Source: Acidobacteriota bacterium
GTDB taxonomy: Bacteria; Acidobacteriota; Blastocatellia; Pyrinomonadales; Pyrinomonadaceae
Direction: 5' to 3'
Assembly (NCBI GenBank): GCA_013698055.1
Contig: JACCVS010000705.1
Coordinates: 1 to 11,045 of the forward strand
DNA: 11,045 nt
Shown: piece by piece, positions 1 to 6,399 of the stretch
How the letters are laid out: every line of letters begins with the position of its first letter
How positions within the stretch are numbered: position 1 is the first letter of the stretch
Made by a program: the position numbers and the translations under genes
The notes under the pieces: model-generated
The model's database searches: none
What the model saw: the letters and a program-made list of their open reading frames with translations, nothing else
Told to the model about the DNA's origin: nothing

Positions 1-3
1 CTG

Positions 4-771
4 ATGAAGAAGAAAAACGAATCCGTTATCTACGCGGTAGAGGGAACGGTCGCGCTCGTCACGCTCAATCGTCCTGAAAAACGCAACGCGCTGAATGACG
101 TTTTGATCGGCGCTCTCACGGATTCTTTGCGGGAAGCGGATGGTAATGAGGCCGTGCGCGTCGTCGTCATCACGGGCGCGGGCGCGGACTTCTGCTCCGG
201 CGCAGACCTCGCGGCTCTACAGAAAATCTCCGAAAGCTCCGTCACAGAAAATCTGGAAGACGCGCAAACCTTGATGAAACTGTTCGCGCTGATTCGCCGC
301 GTGCGCGTTCCTGTGGTGGCGGCGGTGCGTGGCCGCGCGCTGGCTGGCGGTTGCGGTCTGGCGACTGCCTGCGATCTCGTTCTCGCTGCAAAGTCGGCGC
401 GCTTTGGCTACCCGGAAGTCAAAATAGGATTTGTCCCGGCGATGGTGATGGCGATTTTGCGGCGCAACGTCTCGGAGAAGCGCGCGTTCGAGTTGATTAC
501 TCGTGGCGCGGAAATCGGCGCGGACGAAGCCGAGCGCATCGGCCTCGTTAACCACGTCTTTGAAGATGACAAGTTTGAACTGGAAGTGGAGAACTACGTC
601 GCCGGATTCGAGCGAGTGAGTCGCTCTGCCGTGATGCTCTCCAAGCGCCTGCTTTATCACATGGACGGAATGACGTTCGACGCCGCGTTGCAGGCGGGCG
701 TTGACGTAAACGCGATTGCGCGCATGACCGAAGATTGCCGGAAGGGAATTGCGCGCTTTCTCAAAAAGTGA
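4..771 (+). CDS. Enoyl-CoA hydratase/isomerase family protein (crotonase fold)
   Basis: A 255-residue crotonase, the normal length for a single-domain member. These cytoplasmic enzymes hydrate or isomerise enoyl-CoA thioesters in fatty-acid and branched-chain amino-acid breakdown. Visible signatures are the N-terminal NRPEKRNALN (residues 22-31), the first oxyanion-hole segment FCSGADL (63-69) and the second, LAGGCGLATACDL (113-125). Relative to rat mitochondrial enoyl-CoA hydratase, the Glu144 position is Gly118, while the Glu164 position is kept as Glu138 in GYPEVKIG. Only one of the two acid/base glutamates is therefore present. This fits isomerase-like or methylglutaconyl-CoA-hydratase-like relatives as well as a hydratase, so I assign no substrate. 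The ATG is three bases into the window, so its ribosome binding site cannot be seen, but the N-terminus has the usual length. The 3' end overlaps that of the oppositely oriented crotonase gene by 11 bp. Confidence 0.93.
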   Translation: MKKKNESVIYAVEGTVALVTLNRPEKRNALNDVLIGALTDSLREADGNEAVRVVVITGAGADFCSGADLAALQKISESSVTENLEDAQTLMKLFALIRRVRVPVVAAVRGRALAGGCGLATACDLVLAAKSARFGYPEVKIGFVPAMVMAILRRNVSEKRAFELITRGAEIGADEAERIGLVNHVFEDDKFELEVENYVAGFERVSRSAVMLSKRLLYHMDGMTFDAALQAGVDVNAIARMTEDCRKGIARFLKK

Positions 772-1396
772 TTGAAGCCTTTGCTTTGTGAGCCAGCGCA
801 AACTCAATGGCACAATCAAGCACCGGCTCTCCGATTACACTCACCAAACCAATCTGATAAGCCTCACGACTATCAACATGTCTTGCCGTCGCAAACATTT
901 CTAACGCTCGTGCCATTCCGATCAGGCGCGGCAGGCGCTGCGTGCCGCCCCATCCCGTAATGATGCCGAGACGCGCTCCCGGATGAGCAAAGACAGCACC
1001 CGGCGCAGCAAAACGCAAATCGCAGCACAGCGCCAGATCGAGGCCCCCGCCCATGCAATAGCCGTTAATCGCGGCGATGGTGAGTTGCGGCGCATCTGTA
1101 ATCTTCTCAAAAAGCCGCTGCCCGCGCGCGGCAAATTCCCTCGCTGTTGCAGGTGTGAGTGCGGAGAGTTCGCGTATGTCAGCGCCGGATGCAAAGACGT
1201 CACTCGTGCCAGTGAAGATCATGGCGGAGACATCTCTTCGCGCAATCAAAGCGGAGATGATTGAATCTAATTCTTCGAGCGTTGCGGCTGAAAGTGAGTT
1301 GCGCTCTGCGGGGCGATTGATGCGGAGGATACTTGTAGAGGAGCGAGCCTCGACCACGATAGCTCGCTTGGTGATCTCATTTTCTTCATCTGTCAT
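761..1396 (-). CDS. Short enoyl-CoA hydratase-like protein lacking the usual catalytic glutamates
   Basis: A 211-residue crotonase-family protein. NRPAERNSLS (27-36), FASGADIREL (68-77) and the oxyanion-hole glycines in NGYCMGGGLDLALCCDL (111-127) are clear, as is GWGGTQRLPRLIG (148-160). Two features are odd. At the position of hydratase Glu144 there is Asp120, and at the position of Glu164 there is Gly140 (HPGARLG), so the classical hydratase pair is absent. The protein also stops about 45 residues earlier than the family norm, losing the C-terminal helices that help close the active site and hold trimers together. The ATG overlaps the stop of the upstream B12-binding subunit gene as ATGA, with no clear Shine-Dalgarno, which suggests translational coupling. 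It is the last gene of the mutase operon. It may use the oxyanion hole for a different acyl-CoA reaction or be degenerating; the reading frame itself is intact. Confidence 0.88.
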   Translation of the reverse strand: MTDEENEITKRAIVVEARSSTSILRINRPAERNSLSAATLEELDSIISALIARRDVSAMIFTGTSDVFASGADIRELSALTPATAREFAARGQRLFEKITDAPQLTIAAINGYCMGGGLDLALCCDLRFAAPGAVFAHPGARLGIITGWGGTQRLPRLIGMARALEMFATARHVDSREAYQIGLVSVIGEPVLDCAIEFALAHKAKASITF

Positions 1397-1797
1397 TCGC
1401 GTGGGCGGACGTTCTCGTGCAGAAACTTAACGATGTCTTCGGTGGAAGTGCCGGGGAGAAAGATTTCGGCGACGCCCTGCTCTTTGAGACGCACGATGTC
1501 TTCCTTTGGGACGATGCCGCCGACGAGAACAAGGCAATCGTCCATGCCCTTTTCTCGCAGAAGCTGCACAATGCGCGGGCAGAGCGTGTTATGCGCGCCG
1601 CTCAAAATAGAGACGCCGACCGCATCAACATCCTCTTGCAATGCAGCAGCGGCGATCATCTCCGGCGTTTGACGCAAGCCCGTGTAGATGACTTCCATTC
1701 CGGCATCACGCAGAGCGCGTGCGATCACCTTGGCTCCACGATCATGACCGTCAAGACCAGGCTTGGCTACTAAGACACGAATTTTTCTATCATTCAT
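1393..1797 (-). CDS. Acyl-CoA mutase small subunit, cobalamin-binding domain
   Basis: A 134-residue stand-alone B12-binding protein, the size of isobutyryl-CoA mutase small subunits and of the C-terminal domain of methylmalonyl-CoA mutase. The base-off/His-on signature DxHxxG is present as D16-G-H18-D-R-G21; His18 should be the lower axial cobalt ligand. The second and third motifs are S63-I-L65 in GVSILSGAH and the glycine pair in LVGGIVP (91-97). Known relatives form a heterodimer or heterotetramer with the catalytic large subunit and supply adenosylcobalamin for carbon-skeleton rearrangement. Its partner is the large-subunit gene upstream in the same operon, separated only by the DUF3298-like gene. 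The start lies 9 nt after that gene's stop and has no evident Shine-Dalgarno, so coupling is likely. The 3' end overlaps the short crotonase gene by 4 nt. The sequence alone does not settle whether the holoenzyme is methylmalonyl- or isobutyryl-specific; the large subunit suggests the latter. Confidence 0.95.
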   Translation of the reverse strand: MNDRKIRVLVAKPGLDGHDRGAKVIARALRDAGMEVIYTGLRQTPEMIAAAALQEDVDAVGVSILSGAHNTLCPRIVQLLREKGMDDCLVLVGGIVPKEDIVRLKEQGVAEIFLPGTSTEDIVKFLHENVRPRE

Positions 1798-1806
1798 GGT
1801 CGGGCG

Positions 1807-2586
1807 TTATCGAACAAATATCCCCAGTGGCCCATCGCGCCTGATGTAAGATTTAAGCTCGGCGAAGCTGAAGAAATATTTTCCCACTGGTTGAAGTGCC
1901 TGAACCATATGTGGAAACCCAGCGTCGTAGAGGAAAGTGATGCCTTTATCGCCGATTGAGAATTCGTCAAGGTTGCTCGCTTGAAATTTCAGGTCTTTGA
2001 GCAAGTCTTTAGCAGTTTCTCTATCGTCACCGCTATCTCTAATAGTTTCCTGATTCTCGGTTTGGAGTTTCTTGTCCACAAGCGCAGCCAGCGTATCAAG
2101 CGAAGATGAATTGAACGCATCAGCCGCCTTAATCAACTCGCCATTTCTGAGATTGATGGCGAAATGCTTGGTATGTGTGTCTGGGTAAGCTCCGATGCCA
2201 TCCTGCATGAAGGTGATGTCGAGAATGAAATTACGATTGTAATTAACCTTGTAGTCAAATTCCGACAGCCACGTGTTTTCCCGGTACTCTGCCAGTGATG
2301 TGTCGAAGATATTTTTGAAATCAAATAACGCGCGAACTTTTCGTAAGACCGGGGAATTCTGTGGCCCGGCGATCACCGGGTAACTGACGATTGCCCTCTT
2401 TCGTTCAGGAAAGTCTCTGACGAATTTTCCTCTCCGAATGAGAACAGTTCTACGCTTTTGAATGACGACGCTGGGCACACCTTCCGGGGCAGAGGCAACA
2501 GCGGGCGACGCCGCGTAGCTAAGGGATGCCAGGAGCAGTAAGGATAAGATTAAATAACGCAGCTTGGTTTGCAGACCATCACGCAT
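1807..2586 (-). CDS. Secreted DUF3298-like (RsiV/PdaC-type) protein
   Basis: A 259-residue protein read from the ATG at 2586, chosen because an AAGGAGA Shine-Dalgarno sits 8 nt upstream and a signal peptide follows directly (Lys/Arg at 8-10, hydrophobic 11-24, likely cleavage near Ala25/Ala26). An upstream extension in the same frame would run far into the mutase gene and is not credible. The mature part resembles DUF3298: AIVSYPVIAG (66-75), FDYKVNYNRNFILDITF (110-126), GIGAYPDTHT (130-139) and NLRNGELIKAADAF (145-158), the last like the tG..l...d.f element of the family. Related domains occur in the anti-sigma factor RsiV, which binds lysozyme, and beside peptidoglycan deacetylases; no catalytic domain accompanies it here. 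It should act outside the cytoplasmic membrane. It sits between the two mutase subunit genes (34 nt after one, 9 nt before the next), an unexpected place for a secreted protein. Its function is unknown to me. Confidence 0.85.
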   Translation of the reverse strand: MRDGLQTKLRYLILSLLLLASLSYAASPAVASAPEGVPSVVIQKRRTVLIRRGKFVRDFPERKRAIVSYPVIAGPQNSPVLRKVRALFDFKNIFDTSLAEYRENTWLSEFDYKVNYNRNFILDITFMQDGIGAYPDTHTKHFAINLRNGELIKAADAFNSSSLDTLAALVDKKLQTENQETIRDSGDDRETAKDLLKDLKFQASNLDEFSIGDKGITFLYDAGFPHMVQALQPVGKYFFSFAELKSYIRRDGPLGIFVR

Positions 2587-2594
2587 AATAAGTG

Positions 2595-2601
2595 TCTCCT
2601 T
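2595..2601 (-). promoter_or_regulatory. Ribosome binding site fixing the DUF3298-like start
   Basis: On the minus strand AAGGAGA lies 8 nt before the ATG at 2586. It is the strongest Shine-Dalgarno in this operon and decides the start of the secreted protein against a longer in-frame reading. Confidence 0.85.
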
Positions 2602-2620
2602 ACAGATTTGAATGAGCGAA

Positions 2621-4330
2621 TTAGAAAGCAGGTTCTTCGTACAGACCATAAACGTCGCGCAAGGCATCGCAGATTTCGCCAAGCGTGGCATAGGCGCGCA
2701 CCGCCTCGATAGTCGCGGGCATGGTGTTTTCGTTTGAGTGCGCGGCTTGCTTAACTTTCTCAAGCGAGTTGGCGACTGCTCCAGCGTCTCTCCGGTCGCG
2801 CGTTTGTTGCAGCCTTTCCACTTGATGGTCACGCACGCCTTCGTCAATGACGAGGGTGTGAATCTGGTTATCCTCGTCTTCCATCTGATACTTATTGACG
2901 CCGACAATTGTTTGCTCGCCGCGCTCGACGGCCTTTTGGTACTGGTAAGCCGACTCTTGAAGCTCGCGTTGCGGAAAACCCTTCTCCACCGCTTCGACCA
3001 TCCCACCCATCGAATCTATCTTATTGAAATAATCGAGCGCGCCGTCTTCCATCTTCTTCGTCAAGGCCTCGATGAAGTAGGAGCCGCCGAGTGGGTCAAT
3101 CGTATTCGCCACGCCTGTTTCTTCCGCGATGATCTGTTGCGTGCGAAGCGCAATTAGAGCAGCGCGGTCGGTCGGCAAAGCCAATGCTTCATCATAGGCA
3201 TCGGTGTGCAAGCTATTCGTTCCACCCATCACTCCTGCGAGGGCTTGAATGGCGACACGAACGATATTGTTGAGCGGTTGCTGAACGGTGAGCGAGACGC
3301 CTGCTGTCTGCGTGTGAAAGCGCAGTTGCAGTGTTCTCTCGCTCTTGGCGTGAAACTGTTCTCGCATCACACGCGCCCAGATGCGGCGAGCAGCGCGATA
3401 CTTGGCAATCTCCTCAAAGAAATCATTGTGCGCGTTGAAGAAGAAGGAGATGCGTGGCACAAATTCGTCAACGTCGAGTCCTGCCTGAACACCCCACTTA
3501 ACGTATTCGATGCCGTCGCGCAAAGTGAAGGCAAGTTCCTGCAAGGCGGTCGCGCCAGCTTCCCGGATGTGATAGCCGCTGACGGAAATCGGATTGTAGC
3601 GAGGCACGTGATGAGTACAGAACTCGAAGGTGTCCGTGACCAGCTTCATTGCCGGACGAATCGGATAAATCCATTCCTTCTGCGCGATGTATTCCTTCAA
3701 AATATCATTTTGAAGCGTGCCGGAAATCTTCTTCCAATCAGCGCCCTGCTTTTCGGCGACAACCAAATACATCGCCAGAAGAACCGAAGCCGGAGCATTG
3801 ATCGTTTGAGAAACCGTGACACCTTCAAGTGGAATTCCGTCAAACAGCACTTCCATATCAGCTAGAGAAGAGACAGCGACCCCGCATTTGCCGACCTCAC
3901 CCTCCGACAAGATAGAATCGGCGTCGTAACCCATCAAGGTCGGTAGATCATAAGCGACGGAAAGCCCTGTCTGACCCTGAGTTGTTAAATACTTGAATCG
4001 CGCGTTCGTCTCTTCAGGCGTTCCGAACCCCGCGAATTGTCGCATCGTCCAGAGCTTGCCACGATAACCGGTCGGATGAATGCCGCGTGTGTAGGGGAAT
4101 TCTCCGGGGAAGGAGATGTCGCGCTCGAAATCAACGCTGGCAGCATCGGCAGGCGTGTAGAGACGATTCACATCTTCGAGCGAAACCGTCTCGAAGCGTT
4201 TCTTTCTTTCAGGACGCTTGCTCAAAATCGGAGAGACAGTCTCTTGTTCCCAGCGCTCCACTGCTGCTTGTTCCAATGATGATATCTCTTTAGTTTCAGG
4301 CATAGCTCTAATCATTTTCTCGCGCGGCAT
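2621..4330 (-). CDS. Adenosylcobalamin-dependent acyl-CoA mutase, large (catalytic) subunit; isobutyryl-CoA mutase-like
   Basis: A 569-residue catalytic subunit of the methylmalonyl/isobutyryl-CoA mutase family, forming the TIM barrel that holds the CoA ester; the B12 domain is encoded separately (1797-1393). Family hallmarks are GEFPYTRGI (76-84), QTGLSVAYDLPTLMGYD (120-136), SGTLQNDILKEYIAQKEW (203-220), SVSGYHIREAGA (249-260) with His254 equal to catalytic His244 of the Propionibacterium enzyme, FHTQTAGVSLT (338-348) and the C-terminal ATLGEICDAL (548-557). With a constant offset of +10 to that enzyme, Ser114 is Ser124, but Tyr89 is Phe99 and Arg207 is Gln217. Tyr89 and Arg207 hold the free carboxylate of methylmalonyl-CoA, and Phe/Gln is the isobutyryl-CoA mutase pattern. 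A default 'methylmalonyl-CoA mutase' label is therefore doubtful; butyryl/isobutyryl-CoA isomerisation is more likely. The start is uncertain: ATG at 4330, 4315 or 4303, none with a good Shine-Dalgarno. It is the first gene of the operon. Confidence 0.95.
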   Translation of the reverse strand: MPREKMIRAMPETKEISSLEQAAVERWEQETVSPILSKRPERKKRFETVSLEDVNRLYTPADAASVDFERDISFPGEFPYTRGIHPTGYRGKLWTMRQFAGFGTPEETNARFKYLTTQGQTGLSVAYDLPTLMGYDADSILSEGEVGKCGVAVSSLADMEVLFDGIPLEGVTVSQTINAPASVLLAMYLVVAEKQGADWKKISGTLQNDILKEYIAQKEWIYPIRPAMKLVTDTFEFCTHHVPRYNPISVSGYHIREAGATALQELAFTLRDGIEYVKWGVQAGLDVDEFVPRISFFFNAHNDFFEEIAKYRAARRIWARVMREQFHAKSERTLQLRFHTQTAGVSLTVQQPLNNIVRVAIQALAGVMGGTNSLHTDAYDEALALPTDRAALIALRTQQIIAEETGVANTIDPLGGSYFIEALTKKMEDGALDYFNKIDSMGGMVEAVEKGFPQRELQESAYQYQKAVERGEQTIVGVNKYQMEDEDNQIHTLVIDEGVRDHQVERLQQTRDRRDAGAVANSLEKVKQAAHSNENTMPATIEAVRAYATLGEICDALRDVYGLYEEPAF

Positions 4331-4387
4331 CTTGAAGAGAACCGTCGCGCATGATGTGAATATCGGTTGAGAATCATTAAGAATTCG

Positions 4388-4416
4388 ATATTAGTTGACG
4401 GTTACAGACGTGTCAA
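4388..4416 (-). promoter_or_regulatory. Sigma-70-type promoter of the mutase operon
   Basis: Read on the minus strand, TTGACA (4416-4411) is followed by a 17-bp spacer and TAATAT (4393-4388). The -35 is a perfect match and the -10 matches 4 of 6. Transcription would begin near 4381, leaving about 50 nt of leader before the mutase ATG. Confidence 0.7.
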
Positions 4417-4440
4417 CCATTCAACTTTGCGCGAAAGTTG
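4394..4440. promoter_or_regulatory. Palindromes over and upstream of the mutase promoter (candidate operators)
   Basis: Two inverted repeats lie at this promoter. GTTGAC (4394-4399) and GTCAAC (4412-4417), 12 bp apart, span the spacer and the -35 box. Just upstream, CAACTTT (4422-4428) and AAAGTTG (4434-4440) form 7-bp perfect arms around a 5-bp centre. The positions suit a repressor or other transcription factor that senses acyl-CoA supply, but no regulator gene is adjacent and the protein is unknown. Confidence 0.45.
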
Positions 4441-4459
4441 GAGTTTGAAGAGAAGAGGG

Positions 4460-4491
4460 GCGCGGCTCAGTTTTTGTTAACTGAGCCGCGC
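4460..4491 (-). terminator. Strong stem-loop downstream of the divIC-like gene, possible terminator
   Basis: A perfect 13-bp stem (4460-4472 with 4479-4491, core CGCGGCTCAG) encloses a 6-nt loop. It lies about 110 nt after the stop of the DivIC-like gene and before the mutase promoter, as expected of a transcription boundary. No T-tract follows on either strand, so it is not a canonical intrinsic terminator and could instead be an RNA-stabilising or other structural element. The rest of 4331-4604 shows no gene. Confidence 0.45.
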
Positions 4492-4604
4492 GCAAACGGG
4501 CAGGCGACCGTGATGCGTGGAAGCAGAGCGGATTCAAGCGGCATGATACAAGGCGGGAATACACATTCGATAACTCATAGATTTAAGAGAGGGTGACTTC
4601 GCGT

Positions 4605-5024
4605 TTATTCAATCGGCACAATGATCTCATTGACGTGCGCCATCTTGAGCTTTTCGCGGGCAGCCGATTCGATGGTCTGCGGATTGTTCCGCAGATTCTC
4701 GATCTCTGAGGCAATAGTGGCGTTAGTATTACGCAGCGTCGCAACCTCGGAACTGATCCTTTCATTCTGCTGCAAGGCTGCGCCCATCTCAGCCCGCGTC
4801 CGCATCATGACTGTCAGGCATAAAGCGAATGTTGCAAGAATGATCGTGACAAAGACGACCCAGGATGGCACAAGGCCACCGCGACGACGAATCTCAGTGC
4901 GCGTGCCTATGATCTCGCGTGAAAGCTCGCGCGCCGGAGAAGCGAGCGATGGAATGGCTCGCGTTGCGACACGTTGCGCCTGAAGACGATTATCAGTCCA
5001 ATAAGTATTTGCGGCCTTGTTCAA
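4605..5024 (-). CDS. DivIC/FtsB-like septum formation initiator protein
   Basis: A bitopic membrane protein of the DivIC/FtsB type, which in known systems joins FtsL and FtsQ/DivIB in the divisome and signals septal peptidoglycan synthesis. Read from the TTG at 5024 it has 139 residues: a basic cytoplasmic tail (1-50), one transmembrane segment (about 52-73, VPSWVVFVTIILATFALCL), a coiled coil (about 76-112, ALQQNERISSEVATLRNTNA) and the short conserved end NNPQTIESAAREKLKMAHVN (113-132) with EIIVPIE, like the family's yIEe.AReeL....gE element. The TTG start is chosen because GGAGG lies 6 nt upstream; an ATG at 5069 would extend the protein by 15 residues deeper into the phosphohexomutase gene without such a site. 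The gene overlaps the upstream phosphohexomutase by 32 nt, implying co-transcription. The cytoplasmic tail is longer than in E. coli FtsB. FtsL is the main alternative, but the C-terminal motif favours DivIC/FtsB. Confidence 0.82.
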   Translation of the reverse strand: MNKAANTYWTDNRLQAQRVATRAIPSLASPARELSREIIGTRTEIRRRGGLVPSWVVFVTIILATFALCLTVMMRTRAEMGAALQQNERISSEVATLRNTNATIASEIENLRNNPQTIESAAREKLKMAHVNEIIVPIE

Positions 5025-6399
5025 GGAGCACCTCCAAGTCTTTATTTGATTCGGTCTCAGCGTAAACACGTACCAGTGGTTCAGTGCCCGAAGGACGCAA
5101 TAGAAGCCACGAGCCGTCTTCGAAAATGAATTTCACTCCGTCCATGCGATTTGTGAGCTTAATGGGGCGGCCACCGATTTCCGTCGGGTCCTGTTTCAGT
5201 TTCTCAGGAAGACTGGCGGCGATTTCCGGCGTCAAACGTACCCCCAGCCTGCCGGATTCAAGACGACCGACGCGCTTATAAACATCGTCAAGCTGCTGGC
5301 CTAAGCTCGCCCCACGCGCCGCAACCGCCTCCGCTGCGAGCAGACACGCAAGGATGCCATCTTTCTCCGGATAGTGACCTTTGATTGACATCCCCGCAGA
5401 TTCTTCGCCACCCAGGATGATTTTGTCTTCATTAATCAATTCTCCGATAAACTTGAAACCTACCGGCGTTTCATACATTGGAAGCCCGCGATGTTCAGCA
5501 ACTCTGTCAACCAGATGAGACGTGGCGACGGAACGCGCGACTCCGCCGGTCCATTCACGAGACTCTGCGAGATAATCAAAAAGAAGGGCAATTAGTTGAT
5601 TTGGCGTAATAAACGTGCCGTCAGAGTCGAGCACGCCGAAGCGGTCTCCGTCGCCATCGGTCGCCATGCCGAGAGCGCATTTATTTTTCGCCATCACGTC
5701 GCGTAACTCATCCAAATGACTCGACTCAGGCTCAGGCGAACGCCCTCCAAACATCACATCACGCCAATCGTGTATCGTCTCCACTTCGACATCGTGCATC
5801 TGCAATGCTTTATCAAGATAGCCGCGTCCCGTGCCCCACAAAGGGTCATAAGCATAGCGACCGCCAGCACGAGCTATCAGGTCAAACCGGATTTTGCTAC
5901 TTAAATCGGCTAAATAGGCAGGACGTGGATCGTAAGATTCAATATCAGCGTGAGGCTCACTTGTGCTCTTGCTTTCTCCTTGTGCCTGAATGCTGATGAT
6001 TAATTGCTCTACCTGTTTGGTTATCTCTGGCAATGCAGGCGCTCCATCAGCAGTGGAGAATTTTATGCCGTTATATTCTGGCGGATTATGCGATGCCGTA
6101 AAATTAATCCCTCCAATGGCTTTGTTGCTCCGAATGGCATGTGAAATAGTGGGCGTCGGCGTTGGATGGTCGCATAAATATGCTCTAAATCCTTGAATTG
6201 CAATCTCCTTAACGCACTCAGCCGCAAATTTCTCACCGAGAAAGCGAGTGTCGTAGCCGACGATAATCCGACTATGCTCATTCGCCCCGCTTGAGCGTAA
6301 ATGCTCACAGATAGCTTGCGTCACCAGCCTGACACCGGCAAAGGTGAATTCATCGGCGATAACCGCCCGCCACCCCGAAGTTCCGAATCGAATCGCCAT
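4993..6399 (-). CDS. Alpha-D-phosphohexomutase (phosphoglucomutase/phosphomannomutase family)
   Basis: A 468-residue, four-domain cytoplasmic enzyme that moves phosphate between C1 and C6 of a hexose phosphate, feeding sugar-nucleotide, glycogen or cell-wall precursor pathways. All four active-site elements are visible: the phosphoserine loop TASHNP (101-106, Ser103), the metal loop ATDGDGDRFG (246-255, Asp248/250/252), the sugar-binding loop GGEESAGM (330-337) and the phosphate-binding loop RPSGTEP (435-441). The N-terminus MAIRFGTSGWRA is typical, so the ATG at 6399 is right although its Shine-Dalgarno is weak. The GEESAG loop favours glucose/mannose phosphates over glucosamine phosphate (GlmM), but specificity cannot be read with certainty. 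The last 32 nt overlap the start of the DivIC-like gene, and the two are probably one transcript. Upstream is the divergent intergenic region shared with the sigma-54 activator. Confidence 0.93.
   Translation of the reverse strand: MAIRFGTSGWRAVIADEFTFAGVRLVTQAICEHLRSSGANEHSRIIVGYDTRFLGEKFAAECVKEIAIQGFRAYLCDHPTPTPTISHAIRSNKAIGGINFTASHNPPEYNGIKFSTADGAPALPEITKQVEQLIISIQAQGESKSTSEPHADIESYDPRPAYLADLSSKIRFDLIARAGGRYAYDPLWGTGRGYLDKALQMHDVEVETIHDWRDVMFGGRSPEPESSHLDELRDVMAKNKCALGMATDGDGDRFGVLDSDGTFITPNQLIALLFDYLAESREWTGGVARSVATSHLVDRVAEHRGLPMYETPVGFKFIGELINEDKIILGGEESAGMSIKGHYPEKDGILACLLAAEAVAARGASLGQQLDDVYKRVGRLESGRLGVRLTPEIAASLPEKLKQDPTEIGGRPIKLTNRMDGVKFIFEDGSWLLLRPSGTEPLVRVYAETESNKDLEVLLEQGRKYLLD
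5031..5035 (-). promoter_or_regulatory. Ribosome binding site for a TTG start inside the phosphohexomutase gene
   Basis: GGAGG on the minus strand, 6 nt upstream of TTG at 5024. It sits within the last codons of the phosphohexomutase gene and is the reason to start the DivIC-like protein at TTG. Confidence 0.7.

Noticed and set aside
217..819. 200-residue ORF antisense to the first crotonase gene
   Set aside because: The sense frame has every crotonase motif; the antisense translation shows no domain and is a shadow of codon bias.
2587..3006. The 399-residue reading of the DUF3298-like gene starting at 3006
   Set aside because: Its first 140 residues run out of frame through the mutase large subunit and are low-complexity shadow sequence; the strong Shine-Dalgarno and signal peptide place the start at 2586.
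4492..4604. Possible tRNA or small RNA between the hairpin and the DivIC-like gene
   Set aside because: No cloverleaf arms, T-loop consensus or paired promoter and terminator could be found.
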